This document shows positions 38,119-50,100 of a stretch of DNA of 64,000 bases, in pieces. The notes below the pieces were generated by a model. It did not search any database. It had not been told where the DNA came from and saw only the letters and a list, made by a program, of their open reading frames with translations. How positions within the stretch are numbered: the first letter of the stretch is position 1; every line of letters begins with the position of its first letter. Source of the stretch: Eremophila alpestris peregrina (Eukaryota > Chordata > Aves > Passeriformes > Alaudidae); NCBI GenBank assembly GCA_009792885.1, contig WMCF01000029.1:5412000-5475999 (forward strand), written 5' to 3'. A program made the position numbers and the translations under genes.

Positions 38119-41100
38119 TGCTTTCTGCTCGGCCTCAAAAACATGACTTGTTATTGTTGAATTGCAGTTTAACGGCATTTTCAGGGCGTGTAAGTAACCT
38201 CCTTGTTTTGTCCTCGTCGTAAATACTTTTGAGCGCTTTTTTTCTTGCTGTAATTTCTCACTTCACATTTTTGCTTTGCAAGATTGTATGTATAAAATGG
38301 ATTTGTTATTCCTTCTTTGTGCTTTTCTGAGGAAAACGGGAAAGATACAAGGGAATTTTTCTAACTTTTCCCAATTTTAAAATTCCTCAGTATATATGTA
38401 TACATGTTTGTTTGCTTAAGGATTTTTTTTTCATTTAAGTTTGGAGAGGAAGGAATGACTGAGCCTTAGCTAATTTTTTTGGTAGGGACTTCATTCTGCC
38501 ATTTTTTTTTCACACATAGAACAAAATGAGTAACACCAAGAGAGCTGGTTAGCTTCAAGCACTCCACTAAATCAAAAGTTCAAAGGAATGTATGTGTACA
38601 AACATACATAGAACAATGAAAGATAGCATCTATTTGAGATGTATATGTAGAACAAGGTACAGGGGCCAAAGTAATAAATCTAGTGCACAAGATGAATAAA
38701 ATTGAAGTTTCTGGGGGAAAATAATTAAGGCACATTTTCTATGGTATTAAAAAAGTAGATATGTTTACTCCCTGGGTGTGAACTTCAAAAAGAATGAAAA
38801 AAGGGATAAATTATTTTGTTGTTGTCTCAAACTTTTCATGTGTACTATGAAATACAGTTCTGTGTTTTTGTAATTTCTTTTGTGAACTGAACTGTTTACT
38901 ATGGTATGGTTTAATAGATAAGTAAGGTGTGGAAATCCACGAAGTTCATTTGGAAATGTAAAATTATTGCTGCTTTCCAGAGCAAATCAGATACGAGCCA
39001 CTAGGTGTCCCTAAATGTAAAATAAAAGTAGTCAAGGAGGTAGCTAAGGCTATGTAAGGACACAGGGAGCAGCAATGAAAGAGACTGGAAAACACTTCCT
39101 TTCACAGGGAACAAACCAACAATCAGTTACAGAGCACAAATGTTTGATTTGCCCTCTGATGAGCTAAGATTCTTTTGAAACTTATTCCTTCTTTATTAAT
39201 ACAAGTTTAATTTTTGTGTGACAGCAGGCAATTTTACATAAATCATACCAATGAGTAGCAATGTTAACAACAAAATAAAAACTGTAGAAAATATTGGTTA
39301 ATTTAAAATAGATTGTAAAACCTCTTTTTATGAGGTTTATATTTTCTTGCATTATTTAAGGTCATTTTTTCTGAGCTGTTTTGCTGCACAAAGGGGTCAG
39401 TGCTTTAGGCCCTGTGAGGTCAGTGGTCCAGATGACTGCATCATTGAAGAGACAGAGGTCACACTGGGGGCAGCACTGTGCCCAAATTTAAGGACATACT
39501 GTATGAGTATGTGATCCTCTGCCTGGTTAGTGGTACAATGACTGGTTTGTACATAGGCAAAAAAAAAAAATGCACAATATTAAAAAAAAAATCTTTCTTT
39601 TCAATGCGTTCTTGATAAGAAGCTCCAAAACCACTGTACAGATACTAATGTCAAAACTATTTGCAAAAGACATAACTGGTAGTTTTCTGAGTCTTTTTGA
39701 AATTGAAGTCAAGGAAGTGACATGTAAAATTTGTACACAAAGCCTCTAAGGCTAATAAATGAATTATCTATTTATTCCTAAAATTTTGGAACAAAATAAA
39801 AATTACATGGTCTTCTCAATGCCTCTAAGTATTCAGTTACCAAAGTCTTAAATTTGAGGCAATTATTTTTAGTTTGAATACCACTTTTCTGTAATATAGT
39901 AACAAACCTGTGAGATAAGTCTATTTTAGTCTACTAGCTCCTGTGACTATCACAAATATGGCAGGTGGGATGTGAATCTATGACAAGTTCTTGTATTTTT
40001 GTTTGTATTAAAACTTTAGGGTTTTTTACTGCTGTGGCTTGACTTCACTAGTTTTGGAGATTAATAATAGATACTTCAATAAAATTTATCTTCTTGATGT
40101 TTAATAACATAACATTTTGAAGGAGGGCCCTTCTTTTGTTTCCTCATGGAAAAGGGTCAATGGAGTGCTTTGAACTCATTTGTCAAGGTGATTCTTGTGA
40201 AGCCCAGAATACATCACTGATTATCCCTAACCATAGTTGTGCCTACCTTTTGGAGGCAAGGACAGAACTGATCTAATTTGTAGTTCCTATCTTCAATATA
40301 TTGCTCATGGTATTTCAGGGTCAGAAATCAACAGATTGATTTTCTGCTTATCCTGTCGCTTTGATGATGTATCTCTTGATACCATATTTTGTTACAGAGT
40401 TCATTATTTCTATCTTTTATCACTTATGACGTCTACTGAAAATTATAGTATGCACCTGGGAATGCAGAATCTATATTTCTGAAAGGTAGGAATGAACTGC
40501 CTGGGAAAAGTGGTTTTTTTCTTGCTCTGCTGGTTGAATTCTTGTTCATGGGTTTCAGGTTTCTGTGTCATAAGGAGCACATAATGATAATATAGCTATT
40601 TATCTTTGAATTTGATCAGAAGATTGCATCATTTTCTCCTCATACTAGACAAAAATCTTCTCCCACTAGTTCTCATTTTAAGCCAATGACTGACTTCAAG
40701 GGGAATGCAAGAAACCACTTCATTACCTACTCTTCTCAGGTGACTGGCATATTTCTTCATGGGCAAGTGTTCAGGAGGTTCTGATGAATGTTGATCAGCT
40801 GAAAAATTCGCTCTTAATTTGCAAAGGAGCAAAATTTCTTTCTCCTCAAGGGAAGAATTTCAAAAAGAGAGATAGTTAAACTGTTGGTGTTGGAAGGCCA
40901 TAAGTTCTATAAAACCAAACATGGGTCAGCATAAAACCAGCCAAGAAAAGACAGCTTCATGATGGTCTCAGATAAAAGTGAAGGGGATGCAAGGAGACTG
41001 TTCCTACACTCTGTATTTGTAGTAACAATTGAAATTTGGAATGTTTTTTCTTATCAGGATTATTTTAAAATATTCTCTTTTATCTTTAAAGAACAATAAG

Positions 41101-42762
41101 CTACATTTTCATTTTCCTGTGAAAATTGGGAGGTTGTCTTCCACATCTTTTTGCAATCAGTATTCAAATGTTCTCTGTTTTCCTTTTGCAAAATGGTATA
41201 TTGGAATCTATGAGTTCATGGCCTTAGTTACTGCATTACAAATATCCTGTAGAGAAAAAATTTCCTGAAAAGAACAATATGTAGTTTTAATGCCAAATAG
41301 GTGAATCATCAGAATGAAATCTCCTTGCTGTTGATGAATTAACTGAAAGATGCTGGCAAGCTTTAATTTGCTAATATGTGCTGCATGGATTCATATAAAA
41401 GAAGTCAGATTCTTGGTAGAAACAAGCTGACAACTTGAAAGAATCATTTTCTCCTTATACCAGCTGAAAATTTGAATTGAAAAATACCTACATAGCTCTC
41501 ATGGAAACAGGTCACTCAACAGTGTCAGGTATGAGGTGACACATCCTTAATAACAGCCTTGTACCTAATTACTCTTCTATAGAATAGAGGGAACTGAAAC
41601 TATAAGCAATTTTGAAATAGTTTAGTTTAAAAATGCGATGTAAGCAATTAATTTTGTTTCTTTTTTTCTTTTCCAATTTCTTCTGCATTCTTGATTCTGC
41701 ACATTGATCTGTGATGTTGGGACCTTTTAACTGAAGTCAACATATAGGACTGAAGTGTTATATCAGGCATTAAATAATAACTGTAATATTGAAAGGGGAA
41801 AACCTTGGGGAAGGCATGGCTGAGTAATAGGCTAAGTACTTGAGGTACTGAAACATGGATTTTGTCCTGCAGCTTCTACTCTTATGCCCTTTAGCCAAAC
41901 ACCATCTTGACAGCTTGTTCCAGCTCAGTGCTCTTCACTGTTCTTTTGTTAAACATCATAAATGCTTTTTCCAAGTGGGAGAGCATTTGCACATGCCCTG
42001 TTCCCAGTCCACAGTGACCTTCTGCCTTCTACCTGTGTTCAGGTATTCTCTTCATATTTTGTACCATACAATCATAATATCTTTCTGAATTGTTCAGGTA
42101 AAAAACAATCATGGCACCACAGTAAAGTACACAAACAACAATGGCCACAGTTGCAGCTGCAATCCAAGGATTCAAGGAAAAAATCAGGATTTGATATGAT
42201 GGGTCCTGATATTTGAGAATGGGCATGGAAGAAAGGAAGAAGAGCCAAGTTTGTGCAGTTGCAGATGGATACAGAGGTGCAGCTGTGTAAGTTTGATTTG
42301 TGCTAAGGCTTACTGTGGACTCTACTTACTAAACCTTACTAAGCAGTGATTAGGATTCTGTTCCAAGTAAATATTTTTTTTCATGTGGTCCAAATGCACC
42401 CTTGGGATCAGTGTCTCATCCTGTGTGTACCAGACCAGCTTTGTTAACTTCACTACAACTCCATTGTTTGCATAAGGTGGAAACCTGTCTCTAAGACTAT
42501 CAGTCTACTGTGTGAGACTTGCTCAGAACAGAGCTCAGAACTGAGGTATGCAAATATATTAATCTAAAACACAAAACCCAAATTTAATAGGTTAACAACT
42601 TCACATAGTAGCATGTCCCTGAAACAACATAAGTACTTCTTATGGCACTTCTATGCAGGGAAAAACACTACACACATTATGTGTAGAGACTGTAGGCTTT
42701 CATGATCTCCTGAATTAAATTTACTTCAGTGTCACACTTAATAGTTTGACCTTGAGGGCTAT

Positions 42763-43200
42763 CACAGAATCACAAGGAAAGAAATTCTCAATATCATCTA
42801 GTCCAACATACCTGCTTAAAACAGGGTCAGCAAGAGCAGGTTGCTCAGGATTGCATTCAGTCATGTTTGAGGTTGTCCCCAAGGGCAAAAAACCTCCACA
42901 TCCTTTCTGGACAATCTATTCTAGTGTTAAACTACTCTCACAGTAAAAAAAGAATTTTCTGTTTCTATGAGTTTCAGTTTGTGACCCTGGCCTGTTCATC
43001 TGTTATTAGATAACAATCAGAAGAGTCAGTCTTGTTTACACCTCTCATCAGGTTTCTATAAACATGGATTAAACCCACCCCATCTCCCCAAGCTTTCTCA
43101 CAGCCTGGCTAAACAATCTCAGCTCTCACCTGTATTTTGAAATGGGCCATTTTTCAGACCCAGTTTCCTTGAACTGCAGCCACTCCTGAACTCCCCTCTG
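42763..43200 (-). mobile_element. CR1 LINE 3' end, minus-strand orientation, decayed
   Basis: Read on the plus strand this begins with ATCACAGAATCACA and continues with ATCATCTAGTCCAACATACC, GAGCAGGTTGCTCAGGAT, CTCACAGTAAAAAA and GTTTCAGTTTGTGACCCTGG, then CATCAGGTTTCTATAAACAT. This is the reverse complement of a CR1 3' region including its untranslated tail. It is 5'-truncated as usual for CR1 and too diverged to be active. It sits in the intergenic interval upstream of the C2A exons. Confidence 0.88.
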
Positions 43201-44084
43201 ATTCAAGGGCACTCCCTTACTTGAATTCAAGACCTCAGTCTTCAATTATAATATGATGGAGACTAAAAATTTACAAAGTAAAATATTCTGGGTCTGTGGA
43301 AATATATTTACTGTTAGCCACAATTAGAAACAAAAAAAAAAATTAAAAAATCACAATATAATCTGAACAAGTAGTCATAAGCACCATGGTTTTTGTAACA
43401 ACTCAGTGTTGTTGAGTATAATAATTATAATAATTTGAATATTGTTGTAAAATGTTTTAGCATGTCATGAAAATGTTTATTATCTTACGAAGTGTTGCAA
43501 CAGAATTAGAAATTCATGAAGTGTGATAAAATTCAAAATTGTGTACAATATTTATTTATACCGTTGTATAAAATTACTTATGCTTATCTGTAGCATAAGA
43601 AGAGTTCTCTGTGGCTCTACAGTAAAAGAAAAAAAGCCTTAAACTTTCTGTATTCCACATCAGTTGCTTTGTAAGTGTCATAATCAAAGCTTAAGAGCTC
43701 TAAAAGTATGTTCTTAATAAAAGAGTTTACTGAGTTTCTTACTTCTGGAAAAGATGGCATTCGGAAATGTGTTTAGACTAGAGACAGCTGCATACAGCAG
43801 ATAGAAGCTGAGGAAATGAGGGTAAGGAAACACTTGTAATAGTCTCCTTTCCTCTTCCATGTCTGTGTGTAAAGAGGGAGAAGCAATTTGTCAGCTCTGC
43901 TCCATCAGTTGGTTGGCTTCCCTCCATGTGAGCCATGGGAGGAGCGTGCTGCAAAAGGGAAACACATGCAGTGAGGGAGCAGCAGCAGCAGAGTAATTTA
44001 ATTCAAGCCAAACTATTTATTTTCCTTTTGTATGAAAAGGCCTTGAATTTCAATGTGTGGTCTTTAAAATATTCTTCTGCTGGA

Positions 44085-44106
44085 ATGGAACTTCTCTCTG
44101 TAAAAG
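44085..44106 (+). CDS. UNC13C: C2A exon 1, MELLSVK
   Basis: ATG at 44085 has G at -3 and +4. The exon encodes MELLSVK plus the first base of the next codon and ends AAAG|GTAGGT. MELLSV parallels MSLLCV of UNC13A, which decides this start. The frame is also open upstream to another ATG at 43935, described in the findings. The 5' limit of the exon is unknown. Confidence 0.75.
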
Positions 44107-47100
44107 GTAGGTTTTTCTTATTGAGCTCCTTCATCCATGTGACAAGTGTTTAGTACGTAGCTGTAAGAAGTAACTTCAGAGAGTGGAGTTGTGCATTGCT
44201 CATTTATGTTGATGAGAATATTTCTTGCAGTACTTTCTGCAAGGGGAGGATGTAAGTTGTGCCCTCTCATAGTGCAGTTGAATTGGTGCAGTGTTTGGCC
44301 TCTGTTCATAGCTCAGCAATGTTTAGGCCCCTGAGCATTTGTGATGAAAGTGAAAGTTTCCTGGGCAGGAGACATGATGGAATTATTCAGGCTGACAGAC
44401 ATTCTGCAAATATGGTGCTGTAGAATTCTTAGGGATATTTAAGGAGAGCTAAAAACAAGAACGGGTAATAGGAAGGTACAGGAGATTAAGCAAATGGAAA
44501 GAATATTGGAAACCAATGGCAATCTCTTGGTGACCTTTACATTGTAAAGTTGTCAACTCATAATTTTGTTTTATTGGCAATTATTAGGTCCTAAGTATAG
44601 CAGTATGATGTTTACATGAATATATCCATAGAGCAGGTTTAATTATTGTAGGACTGTAGTGATGTTTCATTCAAATTAAACTGTGGTACATGTGTTGACA
44701 TGGCAAAGAAATTGAAAGAATATTTGATGTTGTTTAAAAGTCTAAATTTACTAACCTTTATTGGCCAGACACTTGATACAAAATTATGTAAAATTTTCAT
44801 ACCTATGACTATGTGAATCACAATCCTCTTAGCTTCAGAGAATTCTTCCTTAATGGAAGAGGTGCCATACTGTGGAACTTTAGGTTGTTGAGCAAAATCA
44901 GGATTTGAAATGTTCACTTTTTCTTTGGTAAGGTGTTCACTCAAGTATGTCCTTTCTAACAGGCACTATAATAAACAATTCAGTGTAAAATGATAGAAGT
45001 TATTTTAGTTTATATACAGCCATTATACAATATACAGGACTATTATTGGGAAGAATTTAGGACTTGCATTATAAGGTAATGAATAAGAAGTATAATACCC
45101 TTCCTGGACACCTGACCTCCATTCTGCCCTCTGTATTTATTAAGTTTCTGTAAAGTACAAAGAATTTTCACATGTTTTCTTTCCCCAAGAAGTCCAAGCA
45201 ATCATGTTACCTTTCCACAGTGATACATTTTAAGATTACTTGTTTTCATTTCTGGTTGAGTTTTTTTATACCACATAAATCCCTTAGATTTTGTTTTTCA
45301 TTAAACTTATTGGAAAACAGTGTTAAGGTATTATCTTAAACTAATAATATGTGTTTTTTTTTGTTGTTTTAACACAGTGAAAAAAGGAAGGTTGGATAAA
45401 ACAACTGGTAAGTCTGGTTCCCCCTTCAATTTTTGCTTTACATTTTTCTTTCTTAGGCATAGGGTTCTGTATCACACTGAAGAATTATTTAAGCTTGGGA
45501 CTACTTTGACACATTGAATCAACAGTAAAGTACAAAATAAATGTGTAATAAATTATGCATACATTTTAAAGATCAAAATATCAACCAAAGTTGTGAGCTG
45601 AGACAATTTATAATTTTAAGTTATGAAATGTTGTTGTCTCACAAACTAATGATGTTTAAAATACATTTCCACTAAAGCAATTTTTTTCATAATTTGATTG
45701 CCTAAATGTGTCATGGGTCAATAGAAACTTTTTGTAAGTAAGGAGAGTACAGTCCTTCAGGTCAGCCAGTGTGAGGAGGAGATGGTATCTGAATTTTCAC
45801 AGTGAGCAAATAAGACAGGAGACACTGATGCACAGTTAAAGTGACCAGGTGTCTCTGATCAATAAATATGAGCAAACCCAAGCTGCCCAGGTCTACACAA
45901 GTCTGTCTCCAGGACCAAGACCCTGTTTTGGGTTGAAAGCTGAAGATATGAGCAGGTGGATATCCTGCCCTTTTTCTTCTCACAAAAATTACATTACATG
46001 CCTCCAGTTTTTGACAGGTAAAGGGCTGGAAGCTGCAATAATGGCTTTGTGGAAACAAAACTTCTTATCATTTAGCAAAATTGACAGGTCCTTTTCACTG
46101 CCAGGCTAGTGTAATAATATTCACCCTCAACAATGTTATTCTGGAGGATTATATATTCAGTTATTTAAAAGGTAGAGTATCTACATTTTCTTATTTGATA
46201 CAACTCATGACATTTAAAGAGGGTCAATTAGTCAAAAAGCACTGAAGCACAGAAAAGAGCCAGAGGCCAAGGAACTACTAGAGTAATAGTTTAAAAAGCA
46301 GATGACAGGGTTTCAGGCAGCACTATAATGCAGACAGTCCAAGATATTTTTTATTTTTCATGCTAGAAAAAAGAGCTGCAGGAGGATACCAGTTGATTAG
46401 GTTTGATCATCTGGTGTGGCACATAGTAACATGAAACTTTCAAATGGGAAGTGAATTAGAGTTGAATATGAAATAATACGACAATGAAACAGACTATCAC
46501 TAGAATAGTAGGTTTAAGTTTCTACCTTTTAATTTATGGCTTCATTTAAAGGAAATACTTTTTAGTAATGAGGGAGGTTGGTGTTGTAATTTAAATTTAT
46601 ATGGGTGCTCTAAGTGGCTGAAGTTAAACATTGTAGGTTGCTATTTTTCAGCCGAGAAATTTCAGAGTTCTTTTGAAAATTTCTCTAACTTTGAGTAGCG
46701 AGTTCACTCAAGTATAAAAGAAGTTTTGCAACTACAAAAGATTTTGCAAATTTGTTGTTTTGTTTGCCTCAGTTCCACAGAATGATGGTGTGTGAAGCAT
46801 GCCTTGTTGATGCCATTTCTCACAAATAAGTCACCAGACTTCTTGATTCATATTGACTTGGTCACATGTTTTTAGTATAAAAACAAAGTCATGTTTGAGG
46901 AGACTGGTGCACTGAGTTGCAGAAAATAAATAGATAACATAAAAGTCAACACCCTTGACTTTTTTATTAAAAAGTTTCCGTTACATGATCTCTTTAGTCC
47001 TTTGGTCAAATATTATAATCGTTCCTAATCAATAAGGTCTGCATCCAGGATGTACACAGCCAACGCTTCTTCACACCTTTTGTTAAGTGCACTGGAATTT

Positions 47101-50100
47101 GACACCACCTATTCAGTGATCTATTGTAGACAGTGACAGCTTCCCTCCAGCCCCGAATGTTTGACTAACCTGTGCTAACACAGACAGTTCACAAATTCTG
47201 TTCTTGGCTACATCCTGTATATATATGTTTTTGGCAGTGGTTGTTGAAAAAAAAAGAAGTCTTTTTTTCAGTGATGTGCCAGTGTTGATCCTTGCCTGGG
47301 ATGCTGGAGGGTAGTGAAGGATGTGTTACATGCATGCAAACTAAAAAGCTATTTTCATTGAGATGATAGAATGTGCCTTTGCAGCCTTAGACTCCAGTGT
47401 CAGGCCCTACAGGATGGAGCTTTCCTTCAGTTATTTTGCTTTTTTTTCCCAGTGATACTTTCAAGCACTTTGAAATCTTAAAAGTTGTATTCTGTTTGCT
47501 GATTAGGTCTGATTTTATGAATACTTACATTCTGTTTTTACAGAGGCATTTATAGAAATCTATGAGTTCATTTGGGACTGCATCTGAAAACCATTTTGCT
47601 GCTGCATCTGTATACAGAACTTGATTCGTGCACAAAGACTGAATTATATGTTATATATAAGTCTATGGCCTTGCCTTAATTGGACATAAAGCTCATTAGC
47701 CACTCCCCAATATTAACATATCAATTAAAAGGCAAAGAAAAAAATCCTAATTTGCAAAAAAAGGAGTTTTTTGTGAGAGCTGCCAGAGAGATTGATAAAC
47801 AGGAAAAAGCTGTCTGGAAGCTGATCTTTAAAATACTCACATTTAGAATTATCTTCTCTCCCACCTGTTATGGGCAGAGATTTTCCTGTCATAATCCTAC
47901 TAAAACTAATAAGAATTTCCTTGTTCACATCCATGTATTTGACCCACACCTTTGAGTGGAGGTGTGTATGAAGTATGAATTAAACCCTTGCTGCCAGATG
48001 GTTGTGTTTTCTTCTTCTGGAAGGAGCTAAAGTGGGGTTTAATGTGCTGGTTATTTGTTTTTCAGACACATCCAAAACATACGTTGTTTTAAAAGTCCAA
48101 AATTTAAAAAGCACTACAATACATAGAAGTGGAAGGGAGCCTTGCTGGGAACAAGACTTCATGTTGTAAGTAAAAGGGAATTCTTATCAATTGATTTTGT
48201 TGTGTCTTTGCTGTATTTGTATAGTGTAGAACAATTCAGTGCATGTGAGGTCATGTACAGAGCACAAAAGCAATAAAAAAGTATCCAGCTCAGAGAAAAG
48301 GTGCCAGACTAGCTCTGGGGAACACAACTAAAGTTAATTGTCCAAGCCACATGGCAGATCAAGGCCAACAGTCAACAAAAGGAAGAATTTGTCTCTGAAT
48401 TTAATTTCATATAATGTTTTAGGAATACAGGGAATGAGACAATGAAGAATTCTAACTGATCCTCACACAACTAGATTTTTGTTCACTCAGTTTTATTTTG
48501 AATTATTTTATTTATTAATTTATCTACTTAACTGCTGGTTTTGATTCCTAATCTCTAAATTTTCCTGAGGAATGTGTTATACTATTATTTAAAACATTTG
48601 ATTTGCTCTTGTTTAAATGCTTTTGATCATATTATATGTAAATGAGTGTTCCATGCCATCATTAAAAATGACCAATTTATTAGGGTTATTTTCTTCATTT
48701 GCAGTGTACTAATTACCAAAGAATACTTCTGTAGTAAATTAATTACAAGGTTGCTGTAGCTCCCTCTGCTGCCTGTTCATCTCTACAGCACAGCAGACTT
48801 TGAAAAGGGATTACAAACAAGCATTTACAAATATAATTATTTGCCTATTCATAAGTATACTATACAAATATAATTATTTGCCTATTCATAAGTATACTAT
48901 AGTTCATTATCTTAAGGACCCTCACTCCATGTCTGCCAGAAAAAACTGTGTTCCATTATAGGCAGATATTACCAGCTTACATTTTAAAAGTTGCATATTG
49001 CTTAACCCTTCAGTCTGCAGTTTCACAGTTCAGTTTTCAGTTTAAAGGTTGTGGTCCAAAAATACTAGAAGATAAAAATTTGCAATTGGTCTTCGGTAAC
49101 ATATTTGTAAAGAGAAAAGCTGAATAAAACAAAAATTCAATGTATCGATTCAATTGCATAGAGCAAGTACAGCAGAAAATTAGACATTGATAAAGGATGG
49201 TTTTTGAGAGCAATGTGATGATTTAAGTATCTGTCTCAAAGGTGGTACCCTTTGCCATTCTCTGATTTCTTTTGTTCTTTTCCTGACTTTAAGTACACAG
49301 TAATGCTCTGGGGTACCCCACACAAATAAGTTGAACACGAATTTTACTACTTAAAATTCACTGAGATTGCATACAATGAGTCACAGCAGGGACACCAATA
49401 CTAACTTTATTGTATTGTTCATATTTACAGAACTGGTCTGAGGAAATGACCTCTCTCTTTATATTAATTCAATGTCATGGGGAAGTGATATGGCCTGGTG
49501 AAATATGATTTTAAATTTTTGCAAAATAAGGTTGTGGAATGGTGGGGTTTTTTGTCAAAACCAGCTAGTAAGAAAATGCATGTAGCCTATAATTACAATT
49601 AAAATAAGAGTCTGGATCTGCAACTTTTGAAGTTGTAGATGCTTTCCTGTTGTTCCAGCTGAAATGTCCTCATCATTTTGTAAGGGCAATCCTGAACAAT
49701 AAGACTTGAGATTTGGCTTGTTCAGTCTAACATTTGTGCTCACCTTGCTAGTTTATATTTTACAAGTGTACTGAAAAACCTCCACCTCTGTATCTGCTGT
49801 AAGAAGATAAGTTAATAATAAATTATTATTATAGATGGCTGAGCATTTGAGATTACATTTTCAATTTAATGATTTCTGTATTCCTTTATAGTGAAATCTG
49901 TGCTGATGGAAAGGGCTTCATTATAGAGCTGTGGAAGAAAGGCCTGCTCTGGGATAGCATTTTAGGAGTTCTATGGATTCCCCTTGCCACTGTGCAATAT
50001 GCAACAGATGTAAGTTGACTTTCTGTGGAAATATAAGACAATAACACTGAGTAAAATCCAATAATAAATTTCCCATTTTTGGACTCCCCAAATACTGTAA

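Larger units (their letters stand above)
35808..43934. other. Intergenic interval between WDR72 promoter and C2A exon 1
   Basis: About 8 kb of AT-rich DNA without supported exons. It holds a CTCF-like site, a homeobox-type motif cluster and the minus-strand CR1 tail, which are listed separately. The short open frames show no family resemblance. Confidence 0.65.

Noticed and set aside
44639..44944. 101-codon minus-strand open frame within the C2A gene
   Set aside because: It lies in the intron between C2A exons 1 and 2 and has no homology. Chance open frame.
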